Shown here piece by piece: positions 17,870 to 25,824 of a stretch of 43,920 nt of DNA. A program made the position numbers and the translations under genes. The notes below the pieces were generated by a model that was not told the DNA's origin, ran no database searches, and was given only the letters and a program-made list of their open reading frames with translations. Source of the stretch: Opitutales bacterium (GTDB lineage Bacteria; Verrucomicrobiota; Verrucomicrobiia; Opitutales; Seribacteraceae); assembly GCA_028042835.1 (NCBI GenBank), contig JAOFOL010000017.1, forward strand, positions 1 through 43,920, written 5' to 3'. Every line of letters begins with the position of its first letter. Positions within the stretch are counted from its first letter, which is position 1.

Positions 17870-18482
17870 TTTACTAACCGGCAAGTCCTCCCTTTGGCTG
17901 TGTGTTTTCTTCGCCGTACTCACTTGGTCAGGTATTGAACCCAAGGATCGATTGACTTGGGCACTTGAAGCCGGCCCCGCTATTATCGGATTTATAATTA
18001 TGGCTTGGACACGAAAGTCATTCCCACTAACTCCCCTTCTTTACATTTGGATTCTCTTCCACTGTATCATACTAATGGTGGGTGCAAAATTTACCTATGC
18101 CGAAGTCCCTTTATTTGATTCGATCAGCAAATTCTTTGGATGGGAACGTAACAATTACGACAAAGTCGGCCATTTTATGCAGGGATTTGTACCCGCCCTG
18201 CTAGCAAGGGAGATACTCCTGCGTAAAAAATTAGTGAATTTGAACGGCTGGCGTAATTTTATAATCATTTCGATATGTCTAGCCTTCAGTGCTTTTTATG
18301 AATTAATCGAATGGTGGGCTGCCGAAATAATAGGACAAGATGCGGACGCTTTTCTCGGTACCCAAGGATATGCTTGGGATACACAATCAGATATGGCCTG
18401 GGCTCTTTTTGGTGCAATATGCAGTGTTTTTATTCTAGCTAATATTCATGACAAATATCTTCAGGTATTAAAGAAACCTTGA
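17856..18482 (+). CDS. YjdF-type (DUF2238) integral membrane protein
   Basis: The ATG at 17856 overlaps the acyltransferase by 14 bases. About six membrane segments are visible. The conserved signature is present: YDKVGHFMQGFVPALLAREI, then FSAFYELIEWWAA, and GTQGYAWDTQSDMAWALFGA near the C-terminus. His, Glu and Asp residues inside or near membrane segments are typical of this family, whose biochemical role is not established. Length (208 residues) is usual. The overlap with the acyltransferase suggests a joint role in the envelope. A 78-base gap follows before the methyltransferase. Confidence 0.85.
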   Translation: MKRSDLLTGKSSLWLCVFFAVLTWSGIEPKDRLTWALEAGPAIIGFIIMAWTRKSFPLTPLLYIWILFHCIILMVGAKFTYAEVPLFDSISKFFGWERNNYDKVGHFMQGFVPALLAREILLRKKLVNLNGWRNFIIISICLAFSAFYELIEWWAAEIIGQDADAFLGTQGYAWDTQSDMAWALFGAICSVFILANIHDKYLQVLKKP

Positions 18483-18560
18483 AGGTTAGGATTTCATAAT
18501 TCGAGATGGGGTAAATTTAATACTATCGTAGAATTATCAAATCTGAATACAGTGTAAAGT

Positions 18561-19136
18561 ATGACAAATTGGGAAGAAAGATATCAACAAGAAGATACAC
18601 CGTGGGATAAAGGAAATCCTGCCCCTGGACTTACTGATTGGATAAATAAACAAACGATAGATCCAGAAACAAGGGTTTTAGTTCCCGGATGTGGCCGTGG
18701 GCATGATGCCGCAGCCTGGGCCAAAGCTGGATTTGAAACAACTGGAATGGATCTTTCTGATCTTGCCCTGAATGATGCCCGAATGAAATACGAATCCTTA
18801 CCGAATCTTGCGTTTTTTCCTGGTGATTTCTTAGAAGAACAACCCCAGGAACCCTATGATCTGGTTTTCGAGCATACTCTTTATTGTGCAATTGACCCCA
18901 ATCGGAGGAATGAATACGCACAAGCTTTAAATCATTGGCTGAAACCAGACGGCTATTTCCTTGCGATTCATTTTATTTTTCCTCTTAACGAGGAAGGACC
19001 TCCATTTGGTGCAAGCAAAGAAGAAATCATCCAGCGTCTCGAAAACGATCTTGAATTAGTTGATGACTGGAAACCAAGAAATTTTGAGGGGCGAAGAGAT
19101 GAAGAATGGATGTTTCTCTGGAAGAGAAAAATGTAA
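18561..19136 (+). CDS. SAM-dependent methyltransferase, thiopurine-methyltransferase-like
   Basis: Cytoplasmic protein of 191 residues without a signal peptide. It begins WEERYQQEDTPWDKGNPAPG, the conserved opening of the TPMT-like family, followed by the SAM-binding VLVPGCGRGHDAAAWAKAGF (motif I), TGMDLSDLALNDA (acidic loop), and FEHTLYCAIDP (motif near the active site). Characterised members methylate sulfur, selenium or tellurium compounds or halides. Start: ATG at 18561. It stands between the YjdF-type gene and the cytochrome cluster with gaps of about 80 bases on both sides, so it may have its own promoter. A detoxification role is plausible but not supported by context. Confidence 0.88.
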   Translation: MTNWEERYQQEDTPWDKGNPAPGLTDWINKQTIDPETRVLVPGCGRGHDAAAWAKAGFETTGMDLSDLALNDARMKYESLPNLAFFPGDFLEEQPQEPYDLVFEHTLYCAIDPNRRNEYAQALNHWLKPDGYFLAIHFIFPLNEEGPPFGASKEEIIQRLENDLELVDDWKPRNFEGRRDEEWMFLWKRKM

Positions 19137-19222
19137 GCATTCTCTTACGGTCTTCCTTTTAAAAATGAAATAAAAGGCCGATTCAATATTGGAACTTACT
19201 TATAAATTTCTATTCTAAATGT

Positions 19223-21511
19223 ATGTTCTCGGGAAAGTATTATATTCTATTTTTGCTGGCACTCCTCCTTGGTGCAAGAACTGAAGGTAGTGCAATCTCA
19301 TTAGACGGAAAGAAACTGTATGAACTGCACTGCTCTGAGTGCCATGGTGAACAAGGTGAGGGCGTGGAGGATGAGTATTCCAAGCCATTAATCGGAGACT
19401 GGCCGGTTACCAAGTTAATTCATTACGTGAATAAAACGATGCCTGATTATGATCCGGATCTAGTCAAAGGAGAAGAGGCAGAAGCCATCTCACAATTTGT
19501 ATTTAAAGCTTTTTATCAAAAACCAGAACTTTTCCAAAAGAATTCAAAGATTCAACTCGCCCGGCTGACCAACCGGCAATTCCGCCAATCGGTATCCGAC
19601 CTCTTTGCCCAGTTTATGGGGACACCCAAAATTGATGAATATAAAGCGGGATTAAGAGGAAAATACTACAATGCGGAAGGGATGAACAAAAAGAAAAAAA
19701 TGCATTCCGAAAGAGTGGATCCAAAAATCGCATTCGATTTTGGGAAAAAAGCACCTTATCAGGAAATGAATCCAAAAAAGTTTTCTATTTACTGGGAAGG
19801 ATCGATACTTCCCCGTGAATCCGGTTGGTACGAATTCTTTGTTAAATCTCCCAATGGTTTTGCTCTACGGATAAACAAGCTTGATGGGCGCCCCTCGATC
19901 GATGAGAAGGTGACCGCGGGCGTAATGAGAGAAAGCGGCACCAAAATATTTCTTCTTGGCGGCCGGCCCTACCCCCTTCGCTTGGATTATCACAAATTTG
20001 ATGACCCCAACGCGTCGATCGAATTAAGCTGGAGAACACCGGTCGGGCCAAAAGAAATTATTCCGACGGAATTCCTTTTTACAAAAATGGTAAATCAATC
20101 TTATATCCCCCAACAAAAACTTCCCCCTGATGACTCATCTCATGGATACCAAAGAGGTATACAAGTAGATCAAAGTTGGGACGAAGCGATTACATATGCC
20201 GCATTGGATGCGGCTCAGTTCGCGGCGGAAAGAATAAACCAATTGGCCAGAACCAAAGATGATGACCACCAGCGCAAAAAGAAGGTCATGGAGATTGCCA
20301 CCCAATTTGTTCGCTACGCATTTCGACAAAAACTTAGTGAAGAAGATGCAAACTTTTTTATAAAATCCAGGTTCAACGATCAGACACCTTTACATGTATC
20401 GATTGAAAAAATTGTGCTCATGACCCTCAAATCACCGCGGTTCCTCTATCCTGAATGGCAGGCACTCGAAAAAAAGAATGCGGATTCATATGTCGTAGCT
20501 ACCAGACTCGCACTCTACATGTGGGATTCTATCCCGGACAACCACATGCACAAACAAATTGATGTAGATCATTTCAGAAACAAAGGACATATTGAAAGCC
20601 AGGCCAAACGAATGCTTCAAGACCCACGTTCAAAGGCAAAATTCAATGACTTCATGCTTCATTGGTTGGAAATGAAAACCAAGGAACTGCCATCCAAAAA
20701 TACACAAAGATACTCGAACTTCACTCCTGCTCTTGCCCTCGACCTGAGACGTTCCCTTTTTCGGGGTATTGAAAAAGCGATATGGAAACAAAATGTCGAT
20801 TGGCATAATTTTATTAGTATGCCTTCGATTCAATTCAATGACCGCATGGCAAATTATTATGGTTTACCCTTCCCTGCAGAAACAAATGCTTCGGGTTTCA
20901 TTCCATTAAAATCTCAAAAAATGGGTCGCGTTGGCTTACATACCCACCCCTATATTTTAGCCAGTCATTCTTATGCTGAAGAAAGCTCGCCGATTCATAG
21001 GGGAGTTTTTGTCAGTCGAAAAATTCTGGGACGGACGCTCCGACCACCCAAGGAAGCGGTTTCTTTCAGTAATGCTGACTATGATCCAAATTGGACGATG
21101 CGGCAAAAAGTAACCGCTCTTACAAAACCGGCAAATTGTATGAGTTGCCACGACTTGATTAATGCAACGGGCTTCACTCTGGAAGGATTTGACACAACGG
21201 GAAGGACACGGACCAACCTAGGCACAAAACCTCTCAATCTTGCTACTGAATATCTGGACGAAAATGGAAACCAAAGAAAACTCGACGGAGCCAAAGGATT
21301 ACTCCAAGAGGCACTAAAATCGACTAGGTCATCAAAATATTTTATCGAGGAACTATGCAAGCACCTTGCAAAACAGCCCATACAAAGCTATTCTAACATA
21401 AATTTTTTAGAACTTTCCAAGATGTTATCCTCCAGAAAATTAGCGATAAAGGATTTATATTTAAAAATTGCGATGCAAGCAGCAACCGATGATTTTGTAT
21501 TTAATAACTGA
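19223..21511 (+). CDS. DUF1587/DUF1592-type planctomycete cytochrome with PA14 domain
   Basis: Signal peptide KYYILFLLALLLGARTEGSA. A c-type heme motif CSECH is at residues 37-41 in a class I cytochrome-like segment. Then come a DUF1587-like stretch (RLTNRQFRQSVSDLFAQF), a PA14 sugar-binding-like domain at about 145-290 (GLRGKYYNAEGMN, then YWEGSILPRESGWYEFFV), DUF1595 (AAQFAAERINQLA), DUF1592 (VATRLALYMWDSIPDNHM), DUF1588 (HRGVFVSRKILGRTLRPP) with a second heme motif CMSCH at residues 639-643, and DUF1585 at the end. These proteins are characteristic of PVC bacteria and are always found with a DUF1552 partner, here 10 bases downstream. Their role is thought to be extracytosolic oxidation of unknown, probably carbohydrate, substrates. 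A length of 762 is usual when PA14 is present. Confidence 0.92.
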   Translation: MFSGKYYILFLLALLLGARTEGSAISLDGKKLYELHCSECHGEQGEGVEDEYSKPLIGDWPVTKLIHYVNKTMPDYDPDLVKGEEAEAISQFVFKAFYQKPELFQKNSKIQLARLTNRQFRQSVSDLFAQFMGTPKIDEYKAGLRGKYYNAEGMNKKKKMHSERVDPKIAFDFGKKAPYQEMNPKKFSIYWEGSILPRESGWYEFFVKSPNGFALRINKLDGRPSIDEKVTAGVMRESGTKIFLLGGRPYPLRLDYHKFDDPNASIELSWRTPVGPKEIIPTEFLFTKMVNQSYIPQQKLPPDDSSHGYQRGIQVDQSWDEAITYAALDAAQFAAERINQLARTKDDDHQRKKKVMEIATQFVRYAFRQKLSEEDANFFIKSRFNDQTPLHVSIEKIVLMTLKSPRFLYPEWQALEKKNADSYVVATRLALYMWDSIPDNHMHKQIDVDHFRNKGHIESQAKRMLQDPRSKAKFNDFMLHWLEMKTKELPSKNTQRYSNFTPALALDLRRSLFRGIEKAIWKQNVDWHNFISMPSIQFNDRMANYYGLPFPAETNASGFIPLKSQKMGRVGLHTHPYILASHSYAEESSPIHRGVFVSRKILGRTLRPPKEAVSFSNADYDPNWTMRQKVTALTKPANCMSCHDLINATGFTLEGFDTTGRTRTNLGTKPLNLATEYLDENGNQRKLDGAKGLLQEALKSTRSSKYFIEELCKHLAKQPIQSYSNINFLELSKMLSSRKLAIKDLYLKIAMQAATDDFVFNN

Positions 21512-21521
21512 GTAATTAAAG

Positions 21522-22850
21522 ATGAACTTAAACTCTATTAACCGACGAACTGCACTCAAAAACCTGGGGCTTTCCTCGCTTTCTCTCCCCATCCTTTCTC
21601 AGTCATCAAGTCTCTTTTCTGCGAATGCGGATAAAACCGCACCCAAGCAAAGACTTATCGTGATGTTCAGCCCAAACGGTACCATTCCAAATCACTTTTG
21701 GCCGAACACCATAGGGGAAGACTTTGAACACAAAACTATTCTTAAGCCGCTCGAACCCTTTCACGACCAATTGCTCATTCTACGGAACCTTCATAACAAG
21801 GTAAGAGGAGACGGAGACAATCATATGCGTGGAATGAGTTGCCTCCTTACAGGCATCGAACTTTTCCCTGGCAATGTAATGGGAGGAGGCAATACCCCAT
21901 CCGGTTGGCCCAAAGGAATTTCAATAGACCGAGAAATATCCAATCATTTACAGTCCCAACCCCATACTCGTACTCGATTTGGTGCGTTACATTTTGGAGT
22001 GGGTGTTCAGGACACTGCTGACCCGTGGACCCGAATGTCTTACAACGGACCGAATCAGCCTGTCACTCCACTTTCCGATCCCTATGATGCATACAGGAAA
22101 ATATACGGTAATGTTCGTGATAAAAAGAAAGTTCGATCAATTCTGGACGATTTAAAGGCTGACCTGCAAAAAGTTGCCAACCGACTTCCGGAATCCGACC
22201 GTAAATTGTTAATAGAACACTCCAAATTAGTGCAACGGATGGATAGGGAGTACGAGGCAGGCAGTTCACTTTCCAACCTTAGTGCACCGCCCCCCGAATT
22301 ACCTGAGGGAATTCGTAACCTCAATGAAAACATCCCGCAACTAGGTCGCTTACAAATTGATTTACTTGTCAATTCTTTCGTCAATGACTTTGCCCGAGTA
22401 GCGACTTTACAATATACGAAGTCTGTTGGACAGGCGAAGATGAAATGGTTGGATGTGGAGGATGCCCATCACACTCTTTCTCACGAACCTGATAAGAATA
22501 AGGACGCTCATGATAAACTGGTTCGTATTAACACATGGTTTGCGGAAGAACTTGCTTATTTACTCAAAAAATTAGAATCCACTCCGGAACCCGGACAAAA
22601 AGGTTCGATGCTTGATCACACCTTGGTTATTTGGACAAACGAACTGGGCAAGGGTAACAATCATACGCTCGACCATATTCCTTTTGTTCTCGCTGGGAAC
22701 GGTTTTGGCTTTCGAATGGGACGCTCGATGTCCTGCGAAAATGTTCCACATAATCGCTTTCTGCTCAGCCTGGCTCATGCAGTCGGGCATCCACTTAAAA
22801 CTTTTGGTAACCCCAAGCTTTCTGCAGGGGGCCCACTTATACTTGGCTAA
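21522..22850 (+). CDS. DUF1552 protein, Tat-exported partner of the DUF1592 cytochrome
   Basis: The N-terminus NRRTALKNLGLSSLSLPIL has a twin-arginine export signal (RRxxL followed by a hydrophobic stretch), meaning the protein is probably folded, perhaps with a cofactor, before export. The body matches DUF1552: LIVMFSPNGTIPNHFWP, NHMRGMSCLLTG, PSGWPKGISIDREI, and the late TLVIWTNELGKGNNHTLDHI with FVLAGNGFGFRMGR. It is distantly related to the DUF1501/alkaline-phosphatase-like superfamily. It begins 10 bases after the DUF1592 gene and ends six bases before the DUF1080 gene, so all three form one operon. The biochemical reaction is unknown; the constant pairing suggests a complex or shared substrate. 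Confidence 0.92.
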   Translation: MNLNSINRRTALKNLGLSSLSLPILSQSSSLFSANADKTAPKQRLIVMFSPNGTIPNHFWPNTIGEDFEHKTILKPLEPFHDQLLILRNLHNKVRGDGDNHMRGMSCLLTGIELFPGNVMGGGNTPSGWPKGISIDREISNHLQSQPHTRTRFGALHFGVGVQDTADPWTRMSYNGPNQPVTPLSDPYDAYRKIYGNVRDKKKVRSILDDLKADLQKVANRLPESDRKLLIEHSKLVQRMDREYEAGSSLSNLSAPPPELPEGIRNLNENIPQLGRLQIDLLVNSFVNDFARVATLQYTKSVGQAKMKWLDVEDAHHTLSHEPDKNKDAHDKLVRINTWFAEELAYLLKKLESTPEPGQKGSMLDHTLVIWTNELGKGNNHTLDHIPFVLAGNGFGFRMGRSMSCENVPHNRFLLSLAHAVGHPLKTFGNPKLSAGGPLILG

Positions 22851-22856
22851 AACAAT

Positions 22857-23486
22857 ATGAAAGCTACACTTATTTTGTTCTTCATTCTTCCACTTTTTAC
22901 CCAGGCAGAAAATAAGGATAATAAATGGGTACCCCTTTTTGACGGGAAAACCACCGATGGATGGACCCCCCGTGGAAATGTTCAGAAATTTGAGGCAATA
23001 AATGGAGAACTTCATTTATTATCAAAGGGAAATGTTTGGGTTTTAAGTGACCTAAAAATGAAAGACTTTGAAGTCGAATGTGAAGTTAAAATTCCCCAAG
23101 ATTATAATGCTTTCAATTCCGGACTCGGTTTTCGCCTTTCTAGTGGTAAAAGTAAGCCCAAAGGTTATCAATGCGAAATTGACAGGGCAAAACCGGGAGG
23201 GATCTACGGAATCGGAATGGGGGGATGGCTATACCCGTCAAAGGAAACCCAGAAGGAATATAATTCACGGGTTAATGGCATATTCTCTGCAGATAAATGG
23301 AATAATTTTCGGTTAGTCTGTAAAGACACTGAAGCCAAAACTTTTATCAATAATAAACTAATAGCGGAAGTATCGCGCTTGAACAGTGTTTCCGGTCATT
23401 TTGGAATTCAACACCACGGCAAGGGAGGAACGGTTCGCTTTCGTAATCTAAGGGCAAAAGACTTGATAAATAATTCCCGACCTTGA
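22857..23486 (+). CDS. DUF1080 family protein (3-keto-disaccharide hydrolase-like)
   Basis: Signal peptide KATLILFFILPLFTQAE; the mature protein is about 190 residues of beta-jellyroll. The opening WVPLFDGKTTDGWTPRG is the DUF1080 signature, followed by FNSGLGFRLSSGKSKPKGYQ, CEIDRAKPGGIYGIGM, and a closing GHFGIQHHGKGGTVRFRNLR typical of the family. Characterised members hydrolyse 3-keto-glycosides; others may simply bind glycans. It starts six bases after the DUF1552 gene. Together with the upstream cytochrome pair this suggests oxidation of a sugar followed by cleavage of the oxidised product outside the cytoplasm (inference). Confidence 0.9.
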   Translation: MKATLILFFILPLFTQAENKDNKWVPLFDGKTTDGWTPRGNVQKFEAINGELHLLSKGNVWVLSDLKMKDFEVECEVKIPQDYNAFNSGLGFRLSSGKSKPKGYQCEIDRAKPGGIYGIGMGGWLYPSKETQKEYNSRVNGIFSADKWNNFRLVCKDTEAKTFINNKLIAEVSRLNSVSGHFGIQHHGKGGTVRFRNLRAKDLINNSRP

Positions 23487-23516
23487 CCTGAATGCATACT
23501 TAGACTTTGTTTAAGT

Positions 23517-23813
23517 ATGAAATCTCGATTCTATTCAATTCTTGCAGTTTTTTTATTTTCCCTCAGCAGTTGCTCAGATTCGATCGACGAGTCCATTCTA
23601 GACGACTTATACCTGCTAGATTTTTGTATCGTAAGTGGAAGTGATCTTGATGAAATGGGAGGAGCCGTCAGCTATGAGCACAACGGGACTTTAATTCAGT
23701 TTTGCTGTAAACCCTGTATTCCTAAATTCCAGAAGAACCCCGATAAATATTTGGTAATACTAAGGGAAGAACTGGAGGCAGTTAAAAAAGAAAAAGAAAA
23801 GAAGGATATGTAA
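23517..23813 (+). CDS. Small lipoprotein with YHS-like metal-binding domain
   Basis: A 98-residue protein with lipoprotein signal FYSILAVFLFSLSSC (lipobox LSSC). The mature part reads DFCIVSGSDLDEMGG, then GTLIQFCCKPCIPKFQKNPD, matching the YHS/TRASH-like pattern CxVSG ... FCCxxCxxxFxxNPxxY, which binds metals such as copper or zinc. The C-terminus is a short charged helix rich in Lys/Glu. It follows the DUF1080 gene by 30 bases and is probably the last gene of the cytochrome operon. It could deliver or sense metal for a partner enzyme. Its stop codon abuts the stop codon of the gene on the opposite strand without a spare base. Confidence 0.75.
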   Translation: MKSRFYSILAVFLFSLSSCSDSIDESILDDLYLLDFCIVSGSDLDEMGGAVSYEHNGTLIQFCCKPCIPKFQKNPDKYLVILREELEAVKKEKEKKDM

Positions 23814-25154
23814 TTAAAGATCCCGAAGGCTCTGCCACCAATTTTTCTTCGGTGGTTTCCTGATACTATTTTGTAAATCTTCTGAAAGTCCACTTTGAGG
23901 CAGCCACTCCTCAACTGCATCTTTATCCTGTCTATACCATTCCTGACCCACTTGACGAACAGTTTTCTGTTGAAGTTTATCCTCAGAAATTGATACTGCC
24001 CAATCCATAGCGGACGCACCATCGTCGAGAGAGACAGTCGTAGCATAATTGGCGAGTGCAGAATCCAATCTAGGGCTTGGAGATTGATCATTCAACCAGT
24101 TCCCCGCAGCAAGAGGGTCTTGTTTCGCCCAATTGCCAATCACACTTTTAACGCCAACTTCCTGAACCTTACCCTCGGGTAAATCCGAAAAATAATTGAT
24201 TGCTGATTCAGGATCAGTTTCACTCCATTTGGATCCCAAATTCTCAAAAGCTTTTACCGCATATTTCCCATCCGTGTGCTCAGTTAACCAAGAAGCCATT
24301 TGCTCAGGCTTATCACGAGCAAGGCTACGACTTAATTTAGAAAAAGCAGCCTCCTTAAGCTTTGGATTTTCAATACTCTCTGCCCATATTGATGCATCCT
24401 CAAACCCGCGCTTACTGTATTGATCGGCAATAATGCCAGCCAGTTTATTAACTTCATCTCCACCCTTTAAGCTCATTACATAAGCAGACGCACCGTTCAG
24501 GTCATTACTTGCCCACCCTTTTACGAGTCCAAAATTATATAATTTGGCCATCCCTTGATTTTCTGTTCTTTCAACCCACAGCCTAGCGTCTTCTGAATTA
24601 CTTGCAGCCCACCCTTCTAGCACCCCAGAAATCGCAAATCCGGATCCAATGCCTGATGATCTTTGCTTGCAGTAATCAATCGCTCCATAAGGATCGAACT
24701 GACTCCATGCATACAATAACATTTTATATTCTTGGGCATTTTCAAACCCAAAAGGAATAGATTCAAAAACTTCTAAAGTTTCTTCCAAATTATCTTCATT
24801 TAATTGTTTCATTGCTTCTGCCAGCCTTGAAATCTTGTAAACTGGATTGGACTCTGCGGCAAATTCTTCAAGGATTTGACGAATGCCCGGCGTTCGACTT
24901 GAAAGAATTTCTTCTTCAAGAGCTACCGAAGCTTGCTTATTGAGTGATTCTTCAAACACAGATTGAGTTGCAGAAACTTTATCAATCATTGCTAAACTCA
25001 GTTTTTTATCCTCTTCGTCTCTGCGATTTTCAGCATTCTGAATGACTGATGAAGTTCTGGTATCAGAAAGCCCAAAGTAATATCCTAGCACGAAAAGAAA
25101 CACTCCACCGATAATCAAAGATAAATAAAACCTGAGTTTTGATCCTTCCATCAC
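23814..25154 (-). CDS. Membrane-anchored tandem-repeat protein of unknown function
   Basis: One N-terminal membrane segment (FYLSLIIGGVFLFVLGYYFG) is followed by about 410 residues outside the cytoplasm. From about residue 100 onward the sequence is built of repeated units of roughly 30-40 residues with a W....DP.aA..W pattern. Examples are YAWSQFDPYGAIDYC, GWAASNSEDARLWVE, GWASNDLNGASAYV, KWSETDPESAINYF and NWAKQDPLAAGNWL. Such helical-hairpin repeats are common in Verrucomicrobiota proteins and probably form a scaffold like TPR/Sel1 arrays. No catalytic motif is seen. Its ATG overlaps the stop of the gene before it as ATGA, so the two are coupled. Confidence 0.75.
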   Translation of the reverse strand: MMEGSKLRFYLSLIIGGVFLFVLGYYFGLSDTRTSSVIQNAENRRDEEDKKLSLAMIDKVSATQSVFEESLNKQASVALEEEILSSRTPGIRQILEEFAAESNPVYKISRLAEAMKQLNEDNLEETLEVFESIPFGFENAQEYKMLLYAWSQFDPYGAIDYCKQRSSGIGSGFAISGVLEGWAASNSEDARLWVERTENQGMAKLYNFGLVKGWASNDLNGASAYVMSLKGGDEVNKLAGIIADQYSKRGFEDASIWAESIENPKLKEAAFSKLSRSLARDKPEQMASWLTEHTDGKYAVKAFENLGSKWSETDPESAINYFSDLPEGKVQEVGVKSVIGNWAKQDPLAAGNWLNDQSPSPRLDSALANYATTVSLDDGASAMDWAVSISEDKLQQKTVRQVGQEWYRQDKDAVEEWLPQSGLSEDLQNSIRKPPKKNWWQSLRDL

Positions 25155-25621
25155 GGGGATGACTTTGTCATTATTTTGGAAATAGTGCCGTATAAATGGC
25201 CACCTACTTTACCGTGGGCCCAGGTACCCGCATACTTCCCTCCATCGATGACAACATGAGCACTGAAAGTACCCAATCCAGGAATATTCATATCGTTTAA
25301 AAAAATAACTGGGATATTGCCTATCCACTTAACAGGTAATGGCATTGGCAATGTAACATCTTTCTTCCCGTATTGAATTCGAGCCGTAAAAATCCACAAA
25401 TCTTCATCTCCAAACTTCTGAACATTTTGTACTTCGTAAATTTCCTTAGAAGGAGGGCGATCCGAACCATCTACTGTGAAATACCCGGTAAATCGAACTC
25501 CCTCCATCGAAGTTTTAAAGTTTTCAAACAACACTTCTCTTTTATATACTTCTCCGGATACATAATGAAATGTGACAAAAATTGAGCATGCAAGTATTGA
25601 AAGTGAGTAAATTAAGTGCAT
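25151..25621 (-). CDS. Small exported protein of unknown function
   Basis: Signal peptide MHLIYSLSILACSIFVTFHYVSG (export, possibly uncleaved). The mature part is beta-rich, with FTGYFTVDGSDRPPSKEIYE, FTARIQYGKKDVTLPMPLPV and a closing GGKYAGTWAHGKVGGHLYG. The GTW.HGKVGGHL.G ending is a pattern I associate with small uncharacterised exported proteins of PVC bacteria, but I cannot name a family. It is the first gene of a two-gene leftward operon; its stop overlaps the repeat-protein start by four bases (ATGA). A repeat lies 26 bases upstream of its start, in the shared promoter region. Confidence 0.65.
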   Translation of the reverse strand: MHLIYSLSILACSIFVTFHYVSGEVYKREVLFENFKTSMEGVRFTGYFTVDGSDRPPSKEIYEVQNVQKFGDEDLWIFTARIQYGKKDVTLPMPLPVKWIGNIPVIFLNDMNIPGLGTFSAHVVIDGGKYAGTWAHGKVGGHLYGTISKIMTKSSP

Positions 25622-25824
25622 ATATTTATGAAATTACCTTGGCAACTTGTTGCAAACCTGAAAATTCAATAATATTTAAATATATTTCCATACGATTGTC
25701 TAAAGCATCCCATTTAACTCTAATTTTATAGCGCATTATCAAAATATGGTTTGCAACAACTAACCAAAATAAAAGAATTAAATTTCGGTTGTAAGAAAAG
25801 TATTCGTTAATACATCACCATTAT
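25622..25824. promoter_or_regulatory. Divergent promoter region between leftward and rightward operons
   Basis: A 203-base AT-rich gap between two genes that start in opposite directions, so at least two promoters should lie here. It contains a palindromic AT tract (AATATTTAAATAT near 25671-25685) and a perfect 12-base inverted repeat flanking the middle. No individual -35/-10 boxes are assigned because too many AT-rich matches occur. Confidence 0.5.
25647..25759. repeat. Pair of 12-base inverted repeats in the divergent promoter region
   Basis: TTGTTGCAAACC at 25647-25658 and GGTTTGCAACAA at 25748-25759 are exact reverse complements, 101 bases apart start to start. One copy is 26 bases before the leftward start codon, the other 65 bases before the rightward one. 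Each copy has the self-complementary core TTGCAA or TGCA. This placement suits a regulator that binds both sites and possibly loops the DNA between them to control both operons. Confidence 0.45.
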
